Made by a program: the position numbers and the translations under genes. Below are positions 8,756-17,092 of a stretch of 64,000 nt of DNA, in pieces. The number at the start of each line of letters is the position of its first letter. The first letter of the stretch is position 1. Source of the stretch: Ramlibacter humi (GTDB lineage: Bacteria > Pseudomonadota > Gammaproteobacteria > Burkholderiales > Burkholderiaceae_C); contig NZ_SMLK01000001.1 in the NCBI RefSeq assembly GCF_004681975.1, positions 1,488,001 through 1,552,000 of the forward strand, given 5' to 3'. The notes below the pieces were generated by a model. It had not been told where the DNA came from. It made no database searches and saw only the letters and a program-made list of their open reading frames with translations.

Positions 8756-10564
8756 CTACCCGCCCGGCTTGCCCTCGGCCCGGTCCCGGGCGGGCCCCTG
8801 CACGCGCTGCAGGTTCAACGCCGAATTCACGATCCCCACGTGGCTGAATGCCTGCGGGAAGTTCCCCAGCATCACGCGCGCCATCGGGTCGTACTCCTCC
8901 GCCATCAGCCCCACGTCGTTGCGCATCGTGATCAGGTGCTCGTACAGCGCACGCGCTTCGTCCACGCGCCCCTGCAGCACCATGTTGTCCACCAGCCAGA
9001 AGCTGCACGCGACGAAAGCGCCCTCGCCGCGCGGCAGGCCGTCCAATGAAGGATCGGTGACGTAACGGCACACCATGCCGTCCTGCCGCAGGTGCTTCTC
9101 GATCGCGGCCACGGTGGCCACCATGCGCGGGTCTCTCGCGGGCAGGAAACCCACCAGCGGCAGCATCAGCAGCGCGGCGTCCAGGCCGCGGCCGCCCTGG
9201 TGCTGCACGAAGTACACGCCTTGCGGGTCCAGGCACTCGCGGCAGATCCAGTCGTGCATCTCGGCCCGCAGCGCGCGCCAGGGGTCGAGCTGAACGCGGT
9301 CGGCGCGCAGCTGCTCCACCAGCCGCACGAAGCGGTCCACGGCCACCCAGGCCATCACCTTGCTGTGCGTGAAGTGGCGCGGTTCGCCGCGCACTTCCCA
9401 CATGCCGTAGTCGGGCTCGCGCCAGATGCGGGCGATGTGCTTCATCAGCGACAGGCCGCGCTGCAGGCCGTCGGCGTCGGGCACCTGGCCGTACACCACG
9501 CTCTGGAACATCACGTCGGCCACCTCGCCGAAGATGTCCAGCTGCCGCTGGCGCGAAGCCAGGTTGCCGATACGCACCGGCCGCGCGCCGCCGTGGCCGG
9601 GCAGCCAATCGGCTTCCCACTCGGGCAGCAGCCGCTCGCCGCCCACGCCGTACATGATCTGCATGTCGGCCGGGCTGCCCGCGCACGCGCGCAGCAGCCA
9701 GTCGCGCCACGCGCGCGCTTCGTCCACGTAGCCGGTCTGCAGCAGCGCCAGCAGCGTCAGCGTGCTGTCGCGCACCCAGCAGTAGCGGTAATCCCAGTTG
9801 CGCGTGCCGCCCGGCTGCTCGGGCAGCGAGGTGGTCGCCGCGGCCACCATGCCGCCGGTCTGCGAATTGGTCAGCGCCTTCAGCGTGAGCAGCGAGCGCT
9901 TCACGATCGCCGCGTAAGGGCCTTGCACCTGCGCCTTGGCGATCCACTCGCGCCAGTAGTCCGTGGTGGTTTGCAGCGCAAGGTGCACGTCCAGCGCTTC
10001 CGGCATGGCCTCGTACGACAGGCCGTGGCACAGGTCGAACGTCACCTCGTCGCCTTCGCCCACTTCAAAGTCGGCGTAGCTGCGGAAATCGCGGCCCGCG
10101 TGCGTGACGGGCGTGCGCAGCACCAGCCGGTTCTCGCCGCCGGTGGCGCACAGCTGGTTCTGCTGGTGCGTGACCCAGGGCACGGTCAGGCCGTAAGCCA
10201 GGCGCACGACGAATTCGCTGCGAACCATGACGCGTCCGCCCAGTCCGCGCACCAGGCGCACCAGGTGCGGCCGGTCGGTGCCCACGGGCAGCGCGTCGAC
10301 GATCTCGATGCTGCCTTCGGGCGTGTCGAAGCGCGTCTCCAGCACCAGCGTGCCTTCGCGGTACTGCCGCGAGATGCTCACGCCATCGCCCAGCGGCGAC
10401 AGGCGCCAGAAGCCGTGGTCTTCGGTGCCCAGCAGCGAGCAGAACACCGCTTCGCTGTCCACGCGCGGCCAGCAAAGCCAGTCCACGGCGCCGGTGCGGT
10501 CCACCAGCGCCACGGTGCGGCCGTCGCCCAGCAGTGCGTGATCTTCGATGGGGCGCGTGGGCAT
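8756..10564 (-). CDS. glycoside hydrolase family 15 protein (glucoamylase/trehalase-like)
   Basis: A 602-residue cytosolic protein of the GH15 family, whose bacterial members hydrolyse alpha-glucosidic bonds in maltooligosaccharides or trehalose. The N-terminal beta domain starts with IEDHALLGDGRTVALVDRTG. The catalytic (alpha/alpha)6 barrel shows NWDYRYCWVRDSTLTL and, near the C-terminus, GLMAEEYDP with the expected base Glu. I chose ATG 10564; the upstream extension is not conserved-looking. The substrate (trehalose or glucan) cannot be settled from sequence. Confidence 0.88.
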   Translation of the reverse strand: MPTRPIEDHALLGDGRTVALVDRTGAVDWLCWPRVDSEAVFCSLLGTEDHGFWRLSPLGDGVSISRQYREGTLVLETRFDTPEGSIEIVDALPVGTDRPHLVRLVRGLGGRVMVRSEFVVRLAYGLTVPWVTHQQNQLCATGGENRLVLRTPVTHAGRDFRSYADFEVGEGDEVTFDLCHGLSYEAMPEALDVHLALQTTTDYWREWIAKAQVQGPYAAIVKRSLLTLKALTNSQTGGMVAAATTSLPEQPGGTRNWDYRYCWVRDSTLTLLALLQTGYVDEARAWRDWLLRACAGSPADMQIMYGVGGERLLPEWEADWLPGHGGARPVRIGNLASRQRQLDIFGEVADVMFQSVVYGQVPDADGLQRGLSLMKHIARIWREPDYGMWEVRGEPRHFTHSKVMAWVAVDRFVRLVEQLRADRVQLDPWRALRAEMHDWICRECLDPQGVYFVQHQGGRGLDAALLMLPLVGFLPARDPRMVATVAAIEKHLRQDGMVCRYVTDPSLDGLPRGEGAFVACSFWLVDNMVLQGRVDEARALYEHLITMRNDVGLMAEEYDPMARVMLGNFPQAFSHVGIVNSALNLQRVQGPARDRAEGKPGG

Positions 10565-10655
10565 AGCCGCCGATACTGAGCGGTGGCCCGGCCCCGCGCT
10601 GTCAGCGCGGCAAGGTTGCGCTTGTCGGACAAGGTCAGCGCGTATGCTTCCCATC

Positions 10656-10964
10656 ATGGTCCTGATCGAATTCGCCATGAACCCGCCCGACCGTGGGCAG
10701 GGCCTCGCCCCTTACGTTGCCCGCATCCTGGACGTCATCGACCGCAGCGGCCTGAATTACCAGCTCACGCCCATGGGCACCATCCTGGAAGGCGGCTACG
10801 ACGAGGTGATGAAGGTGGTGGGCGACTGCTTCCGGGTGCTGGAGAAGGACTGCCCGCGCATCGGCATGAACCTGAAGATGGACTACCGCGCGGGGACGGA
10901 ATCGCGGCTGAAGAGCAAGGTGGAAGCGGTTGAGCAGCAGCTGGGGCGGAAGCTGAAGACCTGA
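10656..10964 (+). CDS. MTH1187-family thiamine-binding protein
   Basis: A 102-residue protein of the MTH1187/YkoF-like (DUF77) family, which has a ferredoxin-like fold and binds thiamine or related pyrimidines in the cytosol. Features are the first strand VLIEFAMNPPDRG, the segment TPMGTILEGGYDEVM and the C-terminal helix KVEAVEQQLGRKL. The start is ATG 10656; ATG 10644 is an alternative. It is divergent from the GH15 gene. There is no linked thiamine biosynthesis gene in view. Confidence 0.85.
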   Translation: MVLIEFAMNPPDRGQGLAPYVARILDVIDRSGLNYQLTPMGTILEGGYDEVMKVVGDCFRVLEKDCPRIGMNLKMDYRAGTESRLKSKVEAVEQQLGRKLKT

Positions 10965-10971
10965 GGAATAC

Positions 10972-11085
10972 GGGGTCCGCAGCGCAGAGAACGCAGAGCG
11001 AGCGCAGAGAACGCAGAGGAAAAATCAAAAAAGGTCTTCTCTGCGTCCTCTGCGCTCGCTCTGCGTTCTCTGCGTTGCGGACCCC
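10972..11085. repeat. 47-bp inverted repeat of CGCAGAG units
   Basis: The left arm (10972-11018) and right arm (11039-11085) are reverse complements with only two mismatches, around a 20-base AT-rich loop. Each arm is built of AACGCAGAG/GCGCAGAG units bounded by GGGGTCCGC. A shorter copy of the same repeat type lies at 36411-36517. It can form a very stable hairpin after the thiamine-binding gene. The rest of the gap to 11246 shows nothing else. Confidence 0.9.
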
Positions 11086-11246
11086 GCATTCCCGCCTCGT
11101 CCGCGAAAAACCGCACATCCCGGGCACGCCCGCGCCACGGTTGTGCAACCACCGATTTCAGCCCGGCGTCAAGCCCTCCGGATGGCTTCTAATACGGCCC
11201 CCGCCTGAGGTACGCCCCCGGCGGCGGCCCACTGGAATCCATTCCC

Positions 11247-11960
11247 TTGCAAAGCACTTTCGGCTCTTCGAACCTGGTTCGCCGGCTGGCCCCCTGGGGA
11301 CCGACCGAGGCGGAGCCCGGCCTTGGCGTAGCCGAACGCCTGGCCGCATGGGTCGGGCCGCTGCAGGCCATCCAGCTGCAGGCGGTGAACCAGGCGGTCG
11401 GCACGCCGGCCGCCGGTAGCAAGCCGGGCGCGAAGGCGGACCTCACCGGGGACGTGCAGCGCGTGCGCGGCGTGCTGGCCAGCGCCATCGCCAAGGATCC
11501 GCTCGCGCTGGCCGGCATCAAGCCGGGTGACACCGAAGACCACGGTTACGGCCCCTGGCAGCAACGTCACATCGAACTGCAGCGGCAGATGGGCCAGATG
11601 TGCGGCGCGCTGCGCGACCACGCGCGGCAAACCGTCTCGCGCGCTTCGCCGCGCCTGCGGCAGCTGGCCACACTGGACGCCGCCTTCGAGCAGCTGCTGG
11701 CCGACCGCGAAGCCGCGCTGCTGCCGCAGACCCTTTCGCACCTGGAACGCCGCTACAAGGCGCTGCGCGCCGCGCACCGGGCCACCTGCGAAGCCACCGG
11801 CCAGCCCGACGACCCCGCGCGCTGGCGCGCGCCGGGCGGCTGGCTGCGCACCTTCTCCGACGACTGGCGCCAGGTGCTGCTGGCGGAACTGGACCTGCGG
11901 CTGGAAGCCGTCACAGGCCTGGCCGAAGCGCTGCGCCAGCCGTCCCTCTTCGAGACATGA
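11247..11960 (+). CDS. DUF3348 family protein
   Basis: A 237-residue mostly helical cytosolic protein, first gene of a four-gene operon seen in Burkholderiales (DUF3348, DUF802, OmpA, DUF2894). It has no signal peptide. The middle has an Arg/Gln-rich helix region (QRQMGQMCGALRDHARQ) and the C-terminus ends QPSLFET. The stop overlaps the next start (ATGA, 11957-11960), so expression is coupled. The function is unknown; the operon context suggests a part of an envelope motor-like complex. Confidence 0.8.
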   Translation: MQSTFGSSNLVRRLAPWGPTEAEPGLGVAERLAAWVGPLQAIQLQAVNQAVGTPAAGSKPGAKADLTGDVQRVRGVLASAIAKDPLALAGIKPGDTEDHGYGPWQQRHIELQRQMGQMCGALRDHARQTVSRASPRLRQLATLDAAFEQLLADREAALLPQTLSHLERRYKALRAAHRATCEATGQPDDPARWRAPGGWLRTFSDDWRQVLLAELDLRLEAVTGLAEALRQPSLFET

Positions 11961-13699
11961 ATCCCAAACGCTTTTTCTTCCTGGCCTTCTGCATCGGCCT
12001 GCTCGCGCTGGCGTGGGTGGGCTACAGCTTCGTCGGCACCAGCTGGCTGGCTTTCGCGATGACCGTGGTCATCGCGGTCGTGTACCTGGCCGGCGCGCAC
12101 GAGCTGCGCCAGTTCCGTGCGGCGACCGGCACGCTGCGCACCGCGCTGGACAACGTCAACGCCACGCCCGCTTCGCTGCCCGAATGGCTGGAGCAGGTGC
12201 CCGCGCCGCTGCACGCCACTGTGCGCGCGCGCATCGAAGGCGAGCGCGCCGCCCTGCCCGGCCCTTCGCTCACGCCCTACCTGGTGGGCCTGCTGGTGAT
12301 GCTGGGCATGCTGGGCACCTTCCTCGGCATGGTGGTGACGTTCAAGGGCGCGGTGTTCGCGCTGGAAGGTTCCACCGACCTGCAGGCGATTCGCGCCGCG
12401 CTGGCCGAGCCGATCCGCGGCCTGGGCCTGTCGTTCGGCACTTCGGTCGCCGGCGTGGCCGCTTCCGCGATGCTGGGGCTGATGTCCACCATCGCGCGGC
12501 GCGAACGCGTGGACGCGGCGCGCCTGCTGGACAGCCGCATCGCCGGTGCGCTGCTGCCGTTTTCCCTCGCGCACCACCGCCAGGAAACGCTGCGCGCCAT
12601 GCAGGCGCAGATCCGCACGCTGCCCGAAGTGGCGCTGGCGCTGCAGGGCGTGATGGACCGCATCGAGCGCCGCAGCGAGCAGCTGGACGCGCAACTGCTG
12701 GAACGCCACACCCAACTGCAGCGCGAAGTGACCGGCGCGTACACCGAGCTGGCGCGCCAGGTGGGCACGCACCTGAACGACAGCCTGGCCGCCAGTGCGC
12801 GCGCCACGGGCGACACCGTGAAGCCCATCGTCGAGCAGGCGATGGCGCAGCTGGTGGGCGAATCGCAGCGTTTGCAGCAGCGCATCGGCGACATCGCGCA
12901 AACGCAGGCCAGGGAGCGCGCCGAGAACGAGTCGCGCTGGCTGGAAGAGCAGCGCAAGCGCATGGGCGAACTGTCCGCGCTGTGGCATTCGGAACTGGGC
13001 TCGCTGCGCCAGGAAGAAAGCCAGCGCGGCGATGCGGCCGTGCAGCGTCTTTCGGAACTGCAGGGCGCCGTCGCGCAGCACCTGGCCACGCTGGGCGCCG
13101 CGCTGGAAGCGCCCATCACGCGCCTGCTGCACACCGCCAGCGAAGTGCCGCAGGCCGCGGCCGGCGTCATCGCGCAGTTGCGCGAAGAAATGAGCAGCGT
13201 CACCGAGCGCGACAACCTCGCGCTGCAGGAACGCACGCTGCTGCTGGAGCGGCTGGGCGCGCTGGTCGGCTCGCTGGAGCAGGCCGCGGGCGAGCAGCGC
13301 ACGGCCATCGAGGCGATGGTGGCGTCGGCCACGTCGGTGCTGGAGCAATCGCAGCAGCGCTTCACGCAGGCGCTGGATGCGCAGGCAGCCCAGGCCGCCG
13401 AGGCGTCCACGCAAGCGACCGCGTCGGCCGTCGAACTGGCGGCCGTGGCCGATTCGTTCGGCGAAAGCGTGCGCCTGTTCCAGGTCAGCCACGAGAAGCT
13501 CACCGACACGCTGCAGCGCGTGGAAGCCACGATGCAGAAGAGCACCGCGCGCAGCGACGAGCAGCTGGCCTACTACGTGGCGCAGGCGCGCGAGGTCATC
13601 GACCTGTCCATCGCTTCGCAGCAGGGGCTGATGGACAGCCTGCGCCAGCTGCAGCAGGGCAAGGGCAAGCCCGCGCCGATGCCCGAGAGCGTGGCGTGA
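11957..13699 (+). CDS. DUF802 protein, MotA/TolQ/ExbB-like
   Basis: A 580-residue membrane protein. The N-terminus has two helices (FFFLAFCIGLLALAWVGYSF and LAFAMTVVIAVVYLAG). Another pair of helices near residues 105-190 includes VGLLVMLGMLGTFLGMVVTF and the MotA/TolQ-like segment GLGLSFGTSVAGVAASAMLG. A long coiled coil rich in Gln/Glu fills the C-terminal 350 residues. MotA/TolQ-type proteins form proton channels that drive a peptidoglycan-binding partner, and the next gene encodes such a partner. Its stop overlaps the next start (TGATG at 13697-13701). Confidence 0.85.
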   Translation: MNPKRFFFLAFCIGLLALAWVGYSFVGTSWLAFAMTVVIAVVYLAGAHELRQFRAATGTLRTALDNVNATPASLPEWLEQVPAPLHATVRARIEGERAALPGPSLTPYLVGLLVMLGMLGTFLGMVVTFKGAVFALEGSTDLQAIRAALAEPIRGLGLSFGTSVAGVAASAMLGLMSTIARRERVDAARLLDSRIAGALLPFSLAHHRQETLRAMQAQIRTLPEVALALQGVMDRIERRSEQLDAQLLERHTQLQREVTGAYTELARQVGTHLNDSLAASARATGDTVKPIVEQAMAQLVGESQRLQQRIGDIAQTQARERAENESRWLEEQRKRMGELSALWHSELGSLRQEESQRGDAAVQRLSELQGAVAQHLATLGAALEAPITRLLHTASEVPQAAAGVIAQLREEMSSVTERDNLALQERTLLLERLGALVGSLEQAAGEQRTAIEAMVASATSVLEQSQQRFTQALDAQAAQAAEASTQATASAVELAAVADSFGESVRLFQVSHEKLTDTLQRVEATMQKSTARSDEQLAYYVAQAREVIDLSIASQQGLMDSLRQLQQGKGKPAPMPESVA

Positions 13700-14340
13700 T
13701 GACGGAACTGGAAGAGCTGGACACCGGCGCGCAGGAAACGGCGCCGGTCTGGACGGTCTTCGCGGACCTGATGGCCGGACTGGTGGGCGCCTTCGTGCTC
13801 GTGCTGGTGGGCCTGCTGCTCGGCCAGATGGACCTGGTGGCCACCCTGCAGTCCGAGATCGAGAAGCGCCGGCTGGAAGAGCAGCGCCGCATGGCGCTGG
13901 AGAAGGCGCTGGCCGTGCCGCTGGCTTCGGGCCGCATCACCGTGGCCAACGGGCGCATCGGCATCAGCGGGCAGGTGCTGTTCGCGGTCAACAGCGACCA
14001 GCTGCGGCCCGAAGGCCGGCAGTTGCTCAAGAGCCTGGTGCACCCGCTGCGCGTGTACCTGGGCGAGCGCAACGAACTGCTGATGGTCAGCGGCTTCACC
14101 GACGACCGGCCCATGCGCGAGAACAACCGCCAGTTCACCGACAACCTGGAGCTGTCGGCGCAGCGCGCGCTGACCGTGACGCGCGCGCTGGTGGAAGAAG
14201 GCATGCCCTCGTCGCAGGTGTTCTCCGCGGCTTTCGGGCCGGAACAGCCGGTGGCCTCGAACGCCAGCGAGGAAGGCCGCGCGCAGAACCGCCGCGTGGA
14301 AATGGCGCCGGTGCCGCGGCTGACGGCGGCGAAGAAGTGA
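13699..14340 (+). CDS. OmpA-family, MotB-like protein
   Basis: A 213-residue inner-membrane protein with one N-terminal helix (LMAGLVGAFVLVLVGLLLG), a short coiled coil (EIEKRRLEEQRRMALEKAL) and a C-terminal OmpA domain (VLFAVNSDQLRPEG, SGFTDDRP, LSAQRALTVTRAL, GRAQNRRVEM) that should bind peptidoglycan. The topology matches MotB/TolR-OmpA stators. An Asp in the N-terminal helix (FADLMAG) could carry protons. It most likely works with the DUF802 channel protein encoded upstream. The substrate or process driven is unknown. Confidence 0.88.
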   Translation: MTELEELDTGAQETAPVWTVFADLMAGLVGAFVLVLVGLLLGQMDLVATLQSEIEKRRLEEQRRMALEKALAVPLASGRITVANGRIGISGQVLFAVNSDQLRPEGRQLLKSLVHPLRVYLGERNELLMVSGFTDDRPMRENNRQFTDNLELSAQRALTVTRALVEEGMPSSQVFSAAFGPEQPVASNASEEGRAQNRRVEMAPVPRLTAAKK

Positions 14341-14975
14341 GCCCCCATCCATCCGGGCCCGCCCCCCTCCCGTTCGGGCTGAGCTTGTCGAAGCCCCTCC
14401 CCGACCAACTCGCCGCCTGGCGCGACGGCGGCGAATGGCGCGCCGACCCCGTGCGCTTCCGCTTCATGGAATCGCTGGCGGATCGCATGGCCGATCAACC
14501 CGAGCCCGTGCGCGCGCTGCTCGAGCGCAAGTTGCAAGCCGCGATGGAAGCTTTCGCAGGGGCCGCTGCGCAGCCGAAGACTCCGCCTGCCGCACCCGCA
14601 TCGTCCAACCAACACGAAGTCCTGGCCGAGCTGAATGCCTACCTGCGTTCGGTCACGGCAAGGCCGGCGCAAGACACCGGCGAGAGCGATGACCCGCACG
14701 CCCTGCCCAGCGCGCGCCGCTTCCGCCAGGCCTGGGAAAGCGCTCGCACGCTGGAGCGCCTGCGCGATGCGCTCGCCCGCGCGCCCGCCAACGCAGGCCC
14801 GCTGAACTCGCACGCCCTGGTCGCGCGTTCGCTCGCGCTGATGGGCGAACTGTCCACCGACTACCTGCGCCATTTCCTCGCCTACGCCGAGACGCTGCAG
14901 TGGCTGGAGACGGCGCGCGACCAGCTGCCGCGCGAGAAGGCCAAAGCGGCGCGCAAGACGCGCACCCGCAAGTAG
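14337..14975 (+). CDS. DUF2894 family protein
   Basis: A 212-residue cytosolic helical protein, last gene of the DUF3348-DUF802-OmpA operon. The start is a GTG overlapping the previous stop (GTGA at 14337-14340). Features include the segment DPVRFRFMESLADRMADQ, a Pro/Ala-rich linker, and a basic C-terminus (EKAKAARKTRTRK). A dispersed repeat has been captured in its first codons and encodes FGLSLSKP. The function is unknown. Confidence 0.78.
   Translation: MSPHPSGPAPLPFGLSLSKPLPDQLAAWRDGGEWRADPVRFRFMESLADRMADQPEPVRALLERKLQAAMEAFAGAAAQPKTPPAAPASSNQHEVLAELNAYLRSVTARPAQDTGESDDPHALPSARRFRQAWESARTLERLRDALARAPANAGPLNSHALVARSLALMGELSTDYLRHFLAYAETLQWLETARDQLPREKAKAARKTRTRK
14374..14397. repeat. dispersed GAGCTTGTCGAAG repeat inside a gene
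   Basis: GGGCTGAGCTTGTCGAAGCC matches the core of a repeat that also occurs at 34402-34423 (CCTGAGCTTGTCGAAGG). Here it lies within the N-terminal codons of the DUF2894 gene, so the element has become coding sequence. Confidence 0.7.
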
Positions 14976-15003
14976 CCGCGCCTGCAAGCCGCACAATCCG
15001 ACC

Positions 15004-15726
15004 GTGCCCGAACCTTCCGAAGAACCGACACGCCTGTCGAAAGTGGTCGCGGCGCGGGTGCCCTGCTCGCGCCGCGAAGCGGAGCAGTACATCACCGAAG
15101 GCTGGGTGCGGGTGGACGGCCAGGTGGTGCTGGAGCCGCAGTTCCGGGTGGCCGGCGAACGCATCGACATCGATCCCCGCGCGACCCTGCAGCCACCGGC
15201 ACCGGCCACTTTCCTGCTGCACAAGCCGGCGGGAATGGACATCGCCGGATCGCTGGCCTCGTTGGGCGCCGCGCAACACTGGACCGGCGACGCCTCCGGC
15301 GTGCGCCCGCTCAAGAGTCACCACGTCCGGCTTGTGGCGTTGCTGGAGTTGCCGGCGGCGGCCGAGGGACTCTGCGTCTTCAGCCAGGACGGGCGCATCG
15401 TCCGCAAGCTGCGCGAGGACGCCCACCTGCTGGAGCAGGAACTGTTGGCGCAGGTGTCCGGCACCATCGCGCCGGGCGGGCTGCAGCGCCTGTGCGAAGG
15501 CCTGGTGCATGCCGGCCGCGCCCTGCCGCCGGCACGCGTCAGCTGGCAGAGCGAGGCGCGCCTGCGGTTTGCCGTCAAGGGCATCCCGCCGGACAGGGTG
15601 CCCTGGATGTGCTCGCAGGTCGGGCTGCAGGTGACGGCGCTCAGGCGCCTGCGCATCGGCCGCGTGCCGCTGGCCGGCCTGCCGCAGGGGCAGTGGCGCT
15701 ACCTCGCGGGGAACGAGCGGTTCTGA
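15004..15726 (+). CDS. RsuA/RluF-like pseudouridine synthase, catalytic Asp apparently lost
   Basis: A 240-residue protein with an N-terminal S4 RNA-binding domain (RLSKVVAARVPCSRREAEQYI, EGWVRVDG) and an RsuA-type synthase fold (LLHKPAGMDIAG). In active enzymes the catalytic motif reads GRLDxxxEGLL. Here the matching segment is ALLELPAAAEGLCVFSQDG, so the RLD is replaced and the Asp becomes Glu. Either the enzyme is inactive or it works as an RNA-binding protein. Start is GTG 15004. It is monocistronic. Confidence 0.78.
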   Translation: MPEPSEEPTRLSKVVAARVPCSRREAEQYITEGWVRVDGQVVLEPQFRVAGERIDIDPRATLQPPAPATFLLHKPAGMDIAGSLASLGAAQHWTGDASGVRPLKSHHVRLVALLELPAAAEGLCVFSQDGRIVRKLREDAHLLEQELLAQVSGTIAPGGLQRLCEGLVHAGRALPPARVSWQSEARLRFAVKGIPPDRVPWMCSQVGLQVTALRRLRIGRVPLAGLPQGQWRYLAGNERF

Positions 15727-15736
15727 GGACGCCGGT

Positions 15737-15991
15737 TCAGTCCGGGATGAACTTCTCGCCGAACTTGCGCGCGTCGGCTTCCAGCTCGAACGTCACGAGT
15801 TGCCCGTTCTTGCCATCGGCGAGCCGGTGCGCCGCGAACAGGCTGTACTTACCCTGGAAATCGAAACTCGGCAGGTCGATCAAGGCGTACGGGTGCGCCA
15901 CGAAGACTTCGTGGAGGAACACTTCCCGGTGCCGGTTGCGCGGCGAGGGAAAGAGCTTGTACTCAGGCGTGGTGAAGGCAGCTTCCGGCAT
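15737..15991 (-). CDS. small hypothetical protein
   Basis: An 84-residue soluble protein with alternating strands (YKLFPSPRNRHREVFLHEVFVAH) and a charged C-terminus (LEADARKFGEKFIPD). It ends 11 bases from the convergent synthase gene. No signal peptide or known motif is seen. Its composition is less GC-rich than neighbours in places. It could be a small cytosolic protein, but no function can be assigned. Confidence 0.6.
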   Translation of the reverse strand: MPEAAFTTPEYKLFPSPRNRHREVFLHEVFVAHPYALIDLPSFDFQGKYSLFAAHRLADGKNGQLVTFELEADARKFGEKFIPD

Positions 15992-16108
15992 GCCGCGAGA
16001 TTAAGGCACTGACGCACTACTGCGTTGCGGCTGGCCCACTACTGCCTTGCGCCGCTTGGAGCGGCGGCGCGCGCCTCCTAGACTGCCGTCTTCGGAGGAG
16101 GCGCGAAG

Positions 16109-17008
16109 ATGCCGCGGAAGCCGGGAAGCAGGCACGTGTCGGGACAGGTGCTGGCGTTGGGAGTCAAGCTGCTGGGCGTCGCCGCGCTCTTCTGGGTGAT
16201 GTCGCTCATGCTGGCGAAACCCCTGGGCGCCGCGAGTGCCGGCTTTCGGATGCCGGTGCCCTACCTGCTGGCGGTGGGCGCGCTGGTCACCTTCCTGGGC
16301 TGGACTCTGCGGCCGCGCGGCGCCGCGCCGGCCAAGGGCCGAACCGATCCCGAGTGGTTTCCCAACTCCACCGACTTCGCCCGCAGCATCGCCGAGCCCA
16401 TGCCCTCTTCGCTGGAACAGCGCGTGCGCACCGGCCGCCGCCCGCCCGCGGGCAGCTGGAACGCGCAAGTCTTCGACGACATCGAATGGCGGCGCTTCGA
16501 ATCGCTGTGCGGCCAGCTCTTCGCGCAGGCCGGCTTCCAGCCGCGCAGCCAGTCGCACGGCGCCGACGGCGGCGTGGACATCTGGCTGCATTCGCGCAAC
16601 GCCGAAGGCCCGGTGGCGGTGGTGCAGTGCAAGCACTGGCACGCCAAGCCGGTGGGCGTGAAGGAGATGCGCGAGTTCTTCGGCGTCATGGCTTCGCGCA
16701 AGGTGGCGCGCGGCACGTACGCGACGACGTCCACCTTCACCGAAGACGCCAGGCGCTTCGCGACGGAGAACGGCATCCACCTGCTCGACGGCGCCGGCCT
16801 GCTGGCGCTGATCGCCACCCGCACGCCCGAACAGCAACGCGCACTGCTGGACCACGCTTACGAAGGCGAGTACTGGCGCCCCACCTGCGCCAGCTGCGGC
16901 ATCAAGATGGTCGAGCGCATCCCGCGCAAGAAGGAAGGCCAGCCTTTCTGGGGCTGCGCGGACTACCCGCGGTGCCGGTTCACGCTGCCGATGCGGTCGG
17001 CGGCATGA
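16109..17008 (+). CDS. membrane-anchored Mrr-like restriction endonuclease with zinc ribbon
   Basis: A 299-residue protein with two N-terminal membrane helices (about 12-35 and 52-68), then an Mrr_cat nuclease domain of the PD-(D/E)XK type. The active-site pattern is FESLCGQLF, GGVDIWLHS and VVQCKHW, giving the Asp and the Q-x-K. The C-terminus has a topoisomerase-type zinc ribbon (CASC and C-x5-C, WGCADYPRC). GGAGGAG precedes ATG 16109. It may cut foreign or modified DNA at the membrane. It lies next to a nucleotidyltransferase/HEPN pair, a small defence-like cluster. Confidence 0.85.
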   Translation: MPRKPGSRHVSGQVLALGVKLLGVAALFWVMSLMLAKPLGAASAGFRMPVPYLLAVGALVTFLGWTLRPRGAAPAKGRTDPEWFPNSTDFARSIAEPMPSSLEQRVRTGRRPPAGSWNAQVFDDIEWRRFESLCGQLFAQAGFQPRSQSHGADGGVDIWLHSRNAEGPVAVVQCKHWHAKPVGVKEMREFFGVMASRKVARGTYATTSTFTEDARRFATENGIHLLDGAGLLALIATRTPEQQRALLDHAYEGEYWRPTCASCGIKMVERIPRKKEGQPFWGCADYPRCRFTLPMRSAA

Positions 17009-17027
17009 CGGGCGGCCTGGGGTCGTC

Positions 17028-17055
17028 TTGACAGTCAACCCAATCTGGGTAGGAT
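17028..17055 (+). promoter_or_regulatory. promoter of the wHTH-nucleotidyltransferase/HEPN operon
   Basis: A perfect -35 box TTGACA (17028-17033), a 16-bp spacer and TAGGAT (17050-17055) form a good sigma-70 promoter. The first operator palindrome lies within the spacer, so repressor binding would block RNA polymerase. Confidence 0.75.
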
Positions 17056-17092
17056 AAAACCCATTTTGGGTAACATCCAACCCGATTTGGGT
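17038..17092 (+). promoter_or_regulatory. three 13-bp operators at 21-bp spacing
   Basis: Three palindromes of form ACCCR-N3-TGGGT lie at 17038-17050 (ACCCAATCTGGGT), 17059-17071 (ACCCATTTTGGGT) and 17080-17092 (ACCCGATTTGGGT). Their starts are exactly 21 bp apart, two helical turns, so all face the same side of the DNA. The last one abuts the ATG at 17093. The first sits between -35 and -10. The natural ligand is the winged-helix domain of the gene they precede, giving autorepression. Confidence 0.88.

Noticed and set aside
17066-17092. TTG start for the winged-helix nucleotidyltransferase
   Set aside because: It would place two operators in coding sequence; ATG 17093 follows the last operator directly.
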